Below, piece by piece: positions 44,322-52,924 of a stretch of 64,000 bases of DNA. Every line of letters begins with the position of its first letter. Position 1 is the first letter of the stretch. This stretch comes from JANLYC01 sp963815445. Lineage in GTDB: Bacteria; Actinomycetota; Actinomycetes; Propionibacteriales; Nocardioidaceae. The notes under the pieces were generated by a model. It was given only the letters and a program-made list of their open reading frames with translations, made no database searches and was not told where the DNA came from. Where the stretch lies: contig CAWFGV010000009.1 of assembly GCA_963815445.1 (NCBI GenBank), positions 1 through 64,000 on the forward strand. The letters run 5' to 3'. The translations under genes were made by a program, and so were the position numbers.

Positions 44322-45974
44322 TCAGGTGGGATTCGGGTCGGGCAGCGAGTCTGCGTCGACGATCGAGTAGGAGTAACCCTGCTCGGCCAGGAACCGCTGC
44401 CGGTGCTGGGCGAAGTCCGCGTCGACCGTGTCTCGGGCCACGACGCTGTAGAACCGGGCCGACCGACCGTCACTCTTGGGCCGCAACAACCGGCCCAGCC
44501 GCTGGGCTTCCTCCTGCCGAGACCCGAACGTGCCCGACACCTGGATCGCGACGGTCGCGTCCGGCAGGTCGATCGAGAAGTTCGCCACCTTGCTCACGAC
44601 CAACAGCGAGATCTCGCCGTGCCGGAACGCGTTGTACAGGCGCTCGCGCTCCTTGACCGGTGTCTCACCCTTGATCAGCGGGGCGTCGAGATGTGCAGCG
44701 AGCTCGTCGAGCTGGTCGATGTACTGCCCGATCACCAGCGTCGGCTCGCTTCGGTTGGCGGCGATGAGGGTGTCGACGACATGCCGCTTGCTGTCGCATG
44801 CCGCCGCCAGGCGGTAGCGATCCTCGGGTTCAGCCGTCGCGTAGACGAACCGTTCGCTGTCGGTGAGCTGCACGCGCACCTCGATGCACTCCGCAGGTGC
44901 GATGTAGCCCTGGGCCTCGATGTCCTTCCACGGCGCGTCGAACCGCTTCGGACCGATCAGCGAGAAGACGTCACCCTCGCGGCCGTCCTCGCGGATCAAC
45001 GTCGCGGTGAGACCGACACGCCGACGCGCCTGCAGGTCGGCGGTCATCCGGAAGATCGGCGCGGGCAGCAGGTGCACCTCGTCGTAGATGACGAGGCCCC
45101 AGTCGCGAGCCTCGAACAGCTCGAGGTGGGCGTAGACACCCTTCCGTCGCGTCGTCATCACCTGGTACGTCGCGATCGTGACCGGGCGTATCTCCTTCAC
45201 CGCTCCGGAGTACTCGCCGATCTCGTCGGCGGTCAGCGACGTACGACGCAGCAGCTCTTCCTTCCACTGTCGCGCCGACACGGTGTTCGTCACCAGGATC
45301 AGTGTTGTCGCCTGCACTCTCGCCATCGTGCCCGCGCCCACCAGCGTCTTGCCGGCTCCGCACGGGAGCACCACGACGCCTGATCCACCGGCCCAGAGGG
45401 AGTCGATGGCGTCGCGTTGGTAGGGCCGCAACGACCACTCGGTCTCGTCGAGGGCGATCGGGTGAGCCTCTCCGTCGACATACCCGGCGAAGTCCTCGGC
45501 GGGCCAGCCCAGCTTGAGGAGTGCCTGCTTGAGGTTGCCACGCTCCGATGTATGGATGGCGACCGAGTCGTCATCGATCCGGATGCCGAGCATGGGCACG
45601 ATCCGCTTGGCGCGCAGGACCTCCTCGAAGACTGCCTGGTCGACGCTGGACAACACGAGCCCGTGGGTCGGGTGCTTGTCCAGGCGGAGCCGTCCGTAAC
45701 GCCCCATCGTCTCGGCGATGTCGACCAGCAGCGAGTTCGGCACGGGATAGCGGGAGAAGCTCAGCAACGCATCGACCACCTGCTCGGCGTCGTGGCCGGC
45801 GGCGCGCGCGTTCCACAGCCCCAACGGGGTGAGTCGGTACGTGTGGATGTGTTCGGGGGAACGCTCGAGCTCGGCGAACGCCGCGATGACCCGGCGGCAC
45901 TCCTTGGCCTGCGGGTGGTCGACCTCGAGCAGCAAGGTCTTGTCGGACTGAACGATCAGCGGACCGTCGGTCAT
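44322..45974 (-). CDS. XPB/ERCC3-type DNA repair helicase
   Basis: 550 residues, bacterial XPB. An N-terminal DNA-damage-recognition-like domain (PLGLWNARAAGHDAEQVVDA) precedes the SF2 core: RPYQRDAI (Q region), Walker A VLPCGAGKTLVGAG, motif II VIYDEVHLLPA (DEVH), motif III GLTATLIREDG, and motif VI QEEAQRLGRLLRP. Bacterial XPB unwinds 3'-to-5' and pairs with XPA- or Bax1-like nucleases in some lineages. GGGAG precedes ATG 45974. It is the third gene of a unit with CGNR and Helicase_C_3 proteins. Confidence 0.93.
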   Translation of the reverse strand: MTDGPLIVQSDKTLLLEVDHPQAKECRRVIAAFAELERSPEHIHTYRLTPLGLWNARAAGHDAEQVVDALLSFSRYPVPNSLLVDIAETMGRYGRLRLDKHPTHGLVLSSVDQAVFEEVLRAKRIVPMLGIRIDDDSVAIHTSERGNLKQALLKLGWPAEDFAGYVDGEAHPIALDETEWSLRPYQRDAIDSLWAGGSGVVVLPCGAGKTLVGAGTMARVQATTLILVTNTVSARQWKEELLRRTSLTADEIGEYSGAVKEIRPVTIATYQVMTTRRKGVYAHLELFEARDWGLVIYDEVHLLPAPIFRMTADLQARRRVGLTATLIREDGREGDVFSLIGPKRFDAPWKDIEAQGYIAPAECIEVRVQLTDSERFVYATAEPEDRYRLAAACDSKRHVVDTLIAANRSEPTLVIGQYIDQLDELAAHLDAPLIKGETPVKERERLYNAFRHGEISLLVVSKVANFSIDLPDATVAIQVSGTFGSRQEEAQRLGRLLRPKSDGRSARFYSVVARDTVDADFAQHRQRFLAEQGYSYSIVDADSLPDPNPT

Positions 45975-46038
45975 GTGTCGGTATCTCCCGAACTGTAAGG
46001 ATGGATGGTCAGGCCACTGCGGGGGCCTGGATCGGCTC

Positions 46039-46563
46039 TCAGCGCGCCTCGGCCTTGCGGCGAGCACGGTATGCCGCGACGTTCGCTCGCGAGGAGCAGC
46101 GATCCGAGCAGTAACGGCGTGACTGGTTGGGCGAGGTGTCGACGAAGACGTTGTCGCACCTGTCGGCGGAACAGACGCCGAGGCGGGTGGGACCGAAGTC
46201 GACGACCAGCATCGCCAGGCCCATGATGCACTCGGCGGTGATCAGCGCCGAGACACTCGACCCGCGCTCGGCGACGTGGAGGTGCCACGACTCGGCGTCG
46301 TGGCCGGCGATGTGGGGCGAGACGGGGTACTTCGTGAGCAACGCGTTGACGAGAGCGACAACCTGCTCCTCGTCGCCGCCGTCGGACGCCTCGAAGATCG
46401 GACGGAGCTCGCGGCGCAGGCGCCGGAGGGGGGCGACGTCACGCTCGTCGATCCGGGGCAGCAGCCACTGTCGGCGCTCGAGGTAGTCAGCGAGGTCAGG
46501 CTGACTCTCCAGCGGGGCGTTGACGAGCCCGGCGGCGAAATCGGCGTAGCGAACGAAGTCCAC
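46039..46563 (-). CDS. CGNR zinc finger (ABATE) protein
   Basis: 174 residues. The N-terminal ABATE-like helical domain runs over residues 1-120 (FVRYADFAAGLVNAPLESQP, PLRRLRRELRPIFEA). The C-terminal zf-CGNR finger has CSADRCDNVFVDTSPNQSRR followed by YCSDRCSSRANVAAYRAR, with four Cys ligands. These proteins are putative stress-related transcription regulators. GTG 46563 has TAGCAT exactly 6 nt upstream, a leaderless promoter. It lies between Helicase_C_3 and XPB, 58 and 64 bp from them, on the same strand. Confidence 0.9.
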   Translation of the reverse strand: MDFVRYADFAAGLVNAPLESQPDLADYLERRQWLLPRIDERDVAPLRRLRRELRPIFEASDGGDEEQVVALVNALLTKYPVSPHIAGHDAESWHLHVAERGSSVSALITAECIMGLAMLVVDFGPTRLGVCSADRCDNVFVDTSPNQSRRYCSDRCSSRANVAAYRARRKAEAR

Positions 46564-46621
46564 ACGGCAATGCTAGGTGGTCGGAGCCGGATCGCGTAAT
46601 GCCCAACCTGACATTCAGGTC

Positions 46622-48343
46622 TTACGTCCCGGCGCGGATGATGTGGGCGGCGGTGATCCGGTGCACCGCGACCGAGAACTCCTCCTCCGAGCGGGTGTCT
46701 TGTGCTTGGAGCAGCCCGTCGTCGAGAATCCGGGCGCGGACGAGCCGCTCGCTGCTGCTCCCGGTCGGATCGACATACCCGACCCACACGACCTCTCCGG
46801 TCTCGACCGCCTCGCGCAGGGTCGACAGAGGAGAGTCGAAGAGGTGCTCGGTCGAATCTCGATCCGGCGAGGCGGTGCGGCGAGCCGGCTCGCCCGCGCG
46901 GCGCAGGCCAGCGACCAGCTCCGCCGCGAGCTCGGCGGTCATCCGGTCCTCCGACGTGGCGTCGTCGTCGGTCAGGGCCGCCCCGCGCTCGGGTTCGCGG
47001 TGGACCCGCGTGACGGTGGACTGGTTCGGTGCGGGGAGCCGCCGGTCGAGATCTTGGACGAGGTACTCCAGCGCCTGTGGAAGCGGCGTGCGTGACCGTC
47101 TGCGCAGCGTCTCGAGGATCTCGTCGACGCCCCACCCGAGGCCGTAGGCCCGGCCCAGCGACTCCGGGCTGATCCGGTAGACGGTGGCGCCGCCGCGCGA
47201 CTCGATGTCTGCGACCGTGCCGAGGTCGTGCGCGGCGTCGGGGGTGAGCGGCCCGGGAGCGATGGCGGTCAGGTCGGCTTGCACGAGGACATGCGCGACC
47301 CGGGTCGGCAACAGCTCGTCGAGCGCGTCGGCATCGACCGTGGCCGCGTACGAGGCCACCGCGTCAAGGCCGATGACGCCGATCCAGCCGGCCTGGTCGA
47401 GCATCGCGGTGACCGTGCGGTCCGTCCGCGCCGGCCGCCGTGGACGGTGCCACGCGACCCAGCGCACCACGTCGTCGCGCTCGACGACGAATCCCTCGCC
47501 CGGGTCGCCGAACGCCTCGAGCACGGTGTGCTTCAGCCAGGGTGCGCCGCTGTCGGGGTATCGGTCGAACCAGGTGTCGACGACCACCGCCCACTGGTGG
47601 GCCAGCGAGAGGCGTTGCCACTCGTCGAAGGCCGCGGTCGGAAGCAGCACTTCGTGTGCGCGCTCGGCGCCGAGCCCGAGCAGGCCGGCTCGACGGGCAA
47701 GGTTGGCCATGACGGCGGCCTTGTCCGACGGTACGTCGATGAGGTTGGCGACAGCGCGCACTTCACGTGTCGACATACCGCCGTCGCGGCGCAGGACCAG
47801 AGGTCGGTGGTCGCAGTGTTCGAGGAGGACGTCCATCCGGCGGACGAACTCGAAGGCCGAGCCGGACGCGACGGCGTCGACGAGCGACGGTTTGCGGCGC
47901 TCGCGCGCCGGCACCGGCGGTGTTGCGGGTGGTTTCTCCGGCAAGGGCTCGCTCTCGAGGAGGGCTGACAACGCACGCACCGGCCGCAGCGCGCTCAGCT
48001 CGACCGGGTTGCCCCAGACGAGCCCCAGGTCCACCAGCTTCGCCAACGCTGCCCGGGCGGCGTCGCTGTCCTCAGCTGTCGTCAGCTGATCGAACGAGTC
48101 GAGTGAGAAGAGCCCGGGCTGAGCGACGACGTGGTGGGCGACCCACAGCTCGAACGCGTTGAGGGCAGCCAGTGCCTGCGACACCGAGTGCCGTGTCGTG
48201 GACCGCGACGCGACCTCGCTCAGATGAGCGGGCGGCGGGAAGGCGAGGTCGGGACGGTCGAGGAGCAGGCGTTCGAGCGCGGCGTCATCACGCTCGCGCA
48301 GCATCTGGGTGAGGCTGCGTGGAGGCGACGTGGGGCTGCTCAT
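46622..48343 (-). CDS. Helicase-associated (Helicase_C_3) protein, partner of XPB
   Basis: 573 residues, an actinobacterial family often next to XPB. The N-terminal winged-helix region includes RSLTQMLRERDDAALERLLL and ALNAFELWVAHHVV. The Helicase_C_3 core carries LVQADLTAIAPGPLTPDAAH and ESRGGATVYRISPESLGRAY. The C-terminal part has a WYL-like beta segment (VVWVGYVDPTGSSSERLVRA). It lacks Walker motifs, so it is not an ATPase itself and may act with XPB. TACCGT 7 nt before ATG 48343 suggests a leaderless transcript. It diverges from the ABC transporter. Confidence 0.85.
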   Translation of the reverse strand: MSSPTSPPRSLTQMLRERDDAALERLLLDRPDLAFPPPAHLSEVASRSTTRHSVSQALAALNAFELWVAHHVVAQPGLFSLDSFDQLTTAEDSDAARAALAKLVDLGLVWGNPVELSALRPVRALSALLESEPLPEKPPATPPVPARERRKPSLVDAVASGSAFEFVRRMDVLLEHCDHRPLVLRRDGGMSTREVRAVANLIDVPSDKAAVMANLARRAGLLGLGAERAHEVLLPTAAFDEWQRLSLAHQWAVVVDTWFDRYPDSGAPWLKHTVLEAFGDPGEGFVVERDDVVRWVAWHRPRRPARTDRTVTAMLDQAGWIGVIGLDAVASYAATVDADALDELLPTRVAHVLVQADLTAIAPGPLTPDAAHDLGTVADIESRGGATVYRISPESLGRAYGLGWGVDEILETLRRRSRTPLPQALEYLVQDLDRRLPAPNQSTVTRVHREPERGAALTDDDATSEDRMTAELAAELVAGLRRAGEPARRTASPDRDSTEHLFDSPLSTLREAVETGEVVWVGYVDPTGSSSERLVRARILDDGLLQAQDTRSEEEFSVAVHRITAAHIIRAGT

Positions 48344-48442
48344 CAGGTCCACGGTAGTCCGATTGTGCCGAGGGTGTGGATGGCCGCCGGTCCATGCGCC
48401 CGGCATGGCAGGATTGCCCGGACACGAAGAAGGGGTGGGGCG

Positions 48443-49552
48443 ATGGCGCTCATTCAAGCGCGAGATCTCGGCAAGACGTTCAGCGGCAAGGCTGCGGTGC
48501 GCGGGCTGTCGTTCGACGTCGTGCCCGGATCGGTCACCGGTTTCCTTGGCCCCAACGGCGCGGGCAAGTCGACCGCGATGCGCTTGATGCTCGGCCTCGA
48601 CAACGGCAACGGTGTCACGACGTACGACGGGGTCCGCTACCGCGACCTCCAGCAGCCGTTGCGCCATGTCGGATCCGTGCTCGACGCCAAGCCGTTCCAC
48701 CCCACGCGCAAGGCCGTCAACCACCTGCGGATGCTCGCGGTCTCCAACGACATCCCGAGGTCGCGGGTCGACGACGTGATCAACCTGGTCGGTCTCGGCG
48801 ACGTCGCCAACGCGAAGCCCAAGACGTTCTCGCTCGGCATGGGACAGCGGCTCGGCCTCGCCACCGCGCTGCTGGGCGACCCGGGGACCCTGATCCTCGA
48901 CGAGCCGGCCAACGGTTTGGACCCACAGGGCGTGCACTGGCTGCGCACCATGCTCAAGACGCTGGCCGGGCAGGGGCGGTCGATCTTCGTGTCCAGCCAC
49001 CTGCTGTCCGAGATGGCGCTGATGGCCGACCACCTCGTCGTGATCGGACGCGGAGCCCTGATCGCCAGCGGCCGGATGAGCGACTTCATCTCGACGAGCA
49101 ACCGCAACGCCGTCGTCGTCCGGGTCGATGACCTCGAGCGGCTGGCGCGCGAGCTGCGGGTGCGTCAGGCCGTCGTGACCACCGAGGCCGACGGCAGGCT
49201 CGTCGTCACCGGCATGGACTCCGACACGGTCGGCGGCATCGCCTACGAGCTCAACCTGCGGGTCTTCGAGCTGGCCAACCGCCACGCCACGCTCGAGGAG
49301 GCCTTCCTCGACGCGACCGGCGCGTCGGAGGAGTTCCGTGCCTCGATGGGATTCGGGCCGGGAGCGGCGGGATTCGGTGGGCCTATGCCCGGTCAGCCTG
49401 GGTTCGTGCAGCAGGGTTACGGCCAGCCACAGGGTTACGGCCAGCCGCCGTACGAGCAGCTGCCGGGTGGTGGGACACCGAGCGGACCGCCGCCCGGAGC
49501 GCCGCCCGGGCCGCCGCCACCTGACGCATCCGCCGATGGGGGTCACCGATGA
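48443..49552 (+). CDS. ABC transporter ATP-binding protein with Gly/Pro/Gln-rich tail
   Basis: 369 residues. Walker A is GPNGAGKSTAM near residue 38, the signature LGMGQRLGL, Walker B LILDEPANGLDP, and the H-loop VSSHLLSEM. The C-terminal DrrA-like extension ends near residue 300. A low-complexity tail follows with PQGYGQPPY repeats encoded by a tandem 18-bp unit near 49411-49446. AAGGGG precedes ATG 48443. The permease overlaps its stop as ATGA. It is a two-component exporter; the substrate is unknown. Confidence 0.92.
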   Translation: MALIQARDLGKTFSGKAAVRGLSFDVVPGSVTGFLGPNGAGKSTAMRLMLGLDNGNGVTTYDGVRYRDLQQPLRHVGSVLDAKPFHPTRKAVNHLRMLAVSNDIPRSRVDDVINLVGLGDVANAKPKTFSLGMGQRLGLATALLGDPGTLILDEPANGLDPQGVHWLRTMLKTLAGQGRSIFVSSHLLSEMALMADHLVVIGRGALIASGRMSDFISTSNRNAVVVRVDDLERLARELRVRQAVVTTEADGRLVVTGMDSDTVGGIAYELNLRVFELANRHATLEEAFLDATGASEEFRASMGFGPGAAGFGGPMPGQPGFVQQGYGQPQGYGQPPYEQLPGGGTPSGPPPGAPPGPPPPDASADGGHR

Positions 49553-50358
49553 GGGGCGCGCTGAGGTTCGAGTGGGTCCGGATCACCACGATCCGGTCCA
49601 GCTACTGGATGTCAGGGATGGCGCTGGTCTTCACGTCCGCGATCACGTTGTTGATCTCGGTGTTCGTGTCCGCCTCCGACATGACCGACATGGACATTCC
49701 CCAGGTGACCACGTACGCCGTCCTGGCCGGCGCGTCCGGTCCCGTCATACCGGTGATGGCGGCGCCCTTCTTCGCCGTGATGGGGTGCATGGCGGTCGGG
49801 CACGAGTACCGGTACGGCACCAACAAGGCCACGCTCACCGCTATCCCTGACCGGATCGTGCTGCTCACCGCCAAGCTGATGGTGTTGCTGGCGTGGGTGC
49901 TCACGGTCGTGGTGGCGACCCTGTTGCTCAACATGCTCATCACCTTGACGTTCCTCGACCAGGTGAACTTCTCGTCGGAGATGATGCGGCCGATGGTCAC
50001 CTACACGATCTACTGCCTCGGTTTCAGCATCGTCGGCTTCGGGCTCGCGGCGTCGTTGCGCAACATGACCGGAGCGATCGTGGCGGCCCTGACGTATCCC
50101 CTCGTGGTCGAGCCCATCGTCTACGGCATCACCGTGGCGATCGGCACGAACAAGAGTTCCTCGGTCGGCACGCTCACCAACTTCCTGCCGGCGGCTGCCG
50201 GACGTCGCATGCTCTTCGATCCGTACAACATCTTCGCGGGGTTCGGGGCGACCAACCTCAACGTGTATGGCGTCGGTGCGGCCGTCCTCGTCTTCGTCGT
50301 AGGAGTGCTGGCTGTGCTGGCCGCCGGCACCACGCTGTTCATCAAACGCGACGCCTGA
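49549..50358 (+). CDS. ABC-2 type transporter permease
   Basis: 269 residues, with about six helices beginning with a short cytosolic start (MRGALRFEWVRITTIRSSYW) and VFTSAITLLISVFVSASD. Helices at residues 105-130 (LMVLLAWVLTVVVATLLLNM) and 150-170 flank a cytosolic loop. ATG 49549 overlaps the ATPase stop, so the two form one unit that should dimerise as an ABC-2 exporter. Confidence 0.88.
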   Translation: MRGALRFEWVRITTIRSSYWMSGMALVFTSAITLLISVFVSASDMTDMDIPQVTTYAVLAGASGPVIPVMAAPFFAVMGCMAVGHEYRYGTNKATLTAIPDRIVLLTAKLMVLLAWVLTVVVATLLLNMLITLTFLDQVNFSSEMMRPMVTYTIYCLGFSIVGFGLAASLRNMTGAIVAALTYPLVVEPIVYGITVAIGTNKSSSVGTLTNFLPAAAGRRMLFDPYNIFAGFGATNLNVYGVGAAVLVFVVGVLAVLAAGTTLFIKRDA

Positions 50359-50436
50359 CACGCCTGGGTCTCGCAGCGATCTTCGCGAATTGGTGGATCC
50401 GGTCGGTATCGCCCGGGTTTGTGATTGTCTTGTCTG

Positions 50437-51117
50437 GTGCTGTTTCGAGCCTTGCGTCGGGCGACGATCGCCGTACCCACGGCCCTGGGCCTGTTCGGGG
50501 CAAGTCTTGTCCTCCTGTTGGTCGGGCGCTTCATCCAGCTCGACGACACATCTGGGTCGGGGTACAACGACTCGGTGCTGCCGCTGGGTTACCTGGCGGG
50601 GGTCCTGGGCTTTGCAGGCGTCGTCGTGTCGTCGGCTGAGCGCACCGCCCGACGGCTGCTCGGCGGCGTGCTCCTGGTGCTTGTTGCCGGTGTGATCCTG
50701 CTGGCCGTCACGGACGACGGGTTCCGGTTCATCTGGAGGAATGACGAAGGGGAGCTGATGCTCTTCGTCATCACCGTTGGCATCACTGCCCTCGTGTTGC
50801 TGACTCCCCGGTTCACGGCTGCGGCCGCGACGACCGGATCGACGCAGACTGCCCCCGCATTCTCGGGCTGGGCGCGTGGGCTGATCTACCTGCTCGCGTC
50901 GATCGCGGTAACCGTCATCGCGTTCGGACTCGGAGCAGCTCACTCCGACAGCACCAGCTGTCAGGACACCTCTGCTGGTGAGTGTGACCTCTCCGGGGTC
51001 GAAGGTGCGGCCTGGGCCGCTGCGGCACTCGCCCTGATGATCATGGTGGTGATCCTGTCGGAGGCCGTCCGCTTTCGCAGACGTGCGCGCCGACAAAGGG
51101 AAGCGTCCCCAGGCTGA
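50437..51117 (+). CDS. Hypothetical membrane protein
   Basis: 226 residues with about six predicted transmembrane helices, for example PTALGLFGASLVLLLVGRFI at 14-33, ILLAVTDDGF near 88, and AAALALMIMVVILSEAVRF near the end. A pair of Cys (TSCQDTSAGEC) lies in a loop between the last two helices. The end is Arg-rich (RFRRRARRQR). I do not recognise the family. GTG 50437 is a reasonable start. It is 78 bp after the ABC permease and may be in the same transcript. Confidence 0.65.
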   Translation: MLFRALRRATIAVPTALGLFGASLVLLLVGRFIQLDDTSGSGYNDSVLPLGYLAGVLGFAGVVVSSAERTARRLLGGVLLVLVAGVILLAVTDDGFRFIWRNDEGELMLFVITVGITALVLLTPRFTAAAATTGSTQTAPAFSGWARGLIYLLASIAVTVIAFGLGAAHSDSTSCQDTSAGECDLSGVEGAAWAAAALALMIMVVILSEAVRFRRRARRQREASPG

Positions 51118-51186
51118 AGGCACACACGCGTGGCCGGCGAACCAGCGACTTCCATCAGTTTCGACAGCCCGGTCGGGCTCCTTACA

Positions 51187-52569
51187 TCATTCGGTTCGGG
51201 GTTTGAAGCGTTGGTGGCGGATGGGTCTTCGCTGCGGGTCGATCCGGGCTGGGGGCAGTATTTCGGTGATGCCGTCGGGGGCGAGGGTCAGGTCCCATTC
51301 GCCTTGGTGGATGAGGTGGTGGTGGAAGGAGCACAGCAGGCAGCCGTTGTCGATGTCGGTGGGTCCGCCGCGGCTCCAGGGGATCCGGTGATGTGCCTCG
51401 GTCCAGGCGGGGGGTCGTTCGCAGCCGGGGAAGACGCAGCCTTGGTCGCGGACGGTCATCGCGATGCGTTGGTAGCGGTCGAACAGCCGCCTGCTGGTCC
51501 CGAGGTCCAGGATGCGGGAGTCACCGGCCAGGACCATCGGGAGGAGGCCGGCGTTGCACGCCAACCGCCGGGTCTGACTGATGGAGATCGCACCGCCGGT
51601 GTCCAGGGTGGCTTCCCCGGCACCGGTCCGGAGCTTGGTTTCGTCGACGGTGACCACGATGGACGCGTTCGCAACACCGTGGTGGGGGTGTCCGTCGGCG
51701 GGGAGGTGTTCGATGAGCTCACAGAACGCCTGTCCGAGCCGGTTCCCGTACGGCAGGTCACCGATGGTCGTCTCCGCCAGCGACGCGGTGGCCGACGCGT
51801 CTGCTGGTGCCGCTGACCGGCACCGGTGCCGGTGGCGGCACGTCGGGGTGAGGCCAGTGCGTCGAGGTGTTTCTTGAGCATCGCGAACGTGAGGTTCGGC
51901 ATGGCGTAGCGGCCCCGGGCGATCCCGTCGGCGCCGTACTGGCCGGTGAACTCCGCCGCCGCCCACGCCTGCCGTTCCTGCGTCAGCGAGCTGCTTCTCC
52001 AACAGCTGGTCGGCGGTGTCGGGGTCGACCACCTCGACCAAATGGTTCGCGGCGACCTGCAGCTGGGTGAACGACAGAGTCTGGGCATGGCCGATGAGGT
52101 CAGCCTGGGCCACGTCGACCCGGTCGGGGTCGACGGTCGCCGAGAGCCGGTGGATCGCTTCCGCGACGACCACGCCTTGTTCAGCCGACACCTGGCCGGT
52201 GGCGACGGCACGCCGGATCGGTTCGGTCACCGCGGAGGTGCCGTGCAGCTGCCTGGCCGTGCGGACCGTGCGGGAGGCTTCACCGGCCGACATCCGATGG
52301 GTCGTCATCAGGTGGGCCCGGGTGGAGGAGGCGCCGTGACGGTGGGGCAGGTTGCGGTCCTCGGCCTCGCCGACCAGCCGGGCGGTGAGCTCGTCCACCT
52401 GCGCCTTCAACGCCAACACGTCACCGATCCGCCGGTCCAACCGGGCATCATCCAGGGACCAGGTCGGGGTGTCGACCAGGTCGGCGAGTCGGCTCCGCAC
52501 GTCCGCGAAGCTGCGGCCGTAGGCATCGTCGATGCCCACGGTCGGTGGCGGATCCTGCGTCGTACTCAT
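51187..52569 (-). CDS. DUF222/HNH endonuclease, with two compensating frameshifts
   Basis: 460 residues by open frame. The DUF222 region (residues 10-175) has RLADLVDTPTWSLDDARLDR and RIGDVLALKAQVDELTARLV. The C-terminal HNH domain is classic: CVFPGCERPPAWTEAHHRIP, then WSRGGPTDIDNGCLLC and FHHHLIHQGEW. Between about 51825 and 51990 the frame reads a Gly/His/Arg-rich peptide, while a shifted frame restores AAAEFTGQYGADGIARGRYA. Two indels that cancel are the simplest reading. The intact protein would be a mobile-associated HNH nuclease like the copy at 30454. A DnaA-box-like site lies 59 bp upstream. Confidence 0.85.
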   Translation of the reverse strand: MSTTQDPPPTVGIDDAYGRSFADVRSRLADLVDTPTWSLDDARLDRRIGDVLALKAQVDELTARLVGEAEDRNLPHRHGASSTRAHLMTTHRMSAGEASRTVRTARQLHGTSAVTEPIRRAVATGQVSAEQGVVVAEAIHRLSATVDPDRVDVAQADLIGHAQTLSFTQLQVAANHLVEVVDPDTADQLLEKQLADAGTAGVGGGGVHRPVRRRRDRPGPLRHAEPHVRDAQETPRRTGLTPTCRHRHRCRSAAPADASATASLAETTIGDLPYGNRLGQAFCELIEHLPADGHPHHGVANASIVVTVDETKLRTGAGEATLDTGGAISISQTRRLACNAGLLPMVLAGDSRILDLGTSRRLFDRYQRIAMTVRDQGCVFPGCERPPAWTEAHHRIPWSRGGPTDIDNGCLLCSFHHHLIHQGEWDLTLAPDGITEILPPARIDPQRRPIRHQRFKPRTE

Positions 52570-52924
52570 GGACCAAACCTAGAACCCGCCACCGACACTT
52601 TCCGGCCAGCACCGACCCTCAGACCTGTTATCCACAAGGAGATTCCGAGAAAGTTTCTGAGTGCTCGAAGGGTTCGACCGTAAAGGCGAGCACGGTGGAG
52701 CGGAGGGCGAGGACTCGCAGCGCCGTCAAGAGCGAAGCGAAGGCGCAAGAGCCCGACCTCCGCGCCGCCGGGCGCACAGCTCGGACGTCTCGACAGGCGA
52801 AGGCCCGCAGTCTCGAGAAGCTCGACCACGCAAGACCCGCTCGACCTGTCGAGGCGCGAACCCCTCAGGGTTCTCAACGGCTCAGGGATGGCCGGGTCGG
52901 GGGTTACCGTCCTAGGCTGCCGGT
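52570..52924. other. 355-bp intergenic region with DnaA-box-like site and repeats
   Basis: TTATCCACA (52628-52636), in TGTTATCCACAAGG, matches the bacterial DnaA box and parallels 31915 upstream of the other HNH gene. Downstream, CTCGACAGG (52789-52797) is the reverse complement of CCTGTCGAG (52845-52853), and GAACCC-CTCA-GGGTTC forms a hairpin at 52858-52873. The rest resembles dispersed intergenic repeats of GC-rich actinobacteria. No gene is visible. Confidence 0.55.
52913..52918 (+). promoter_or_regulatory. Leaderless -10 box for the acyl-CoA synthetase
   Basis: TAGGCT, 6 nt before ATG 52925, in the same CTAGGCTGCCG context as at 6227. Confidence 0.5.

Noticed and set aside
31915..52636. 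DnaA boxes as part of a replication origin
   Set aside because: There are only single boxes and no dnaA, dnaN, AT-rich unwinding element or box cluster.
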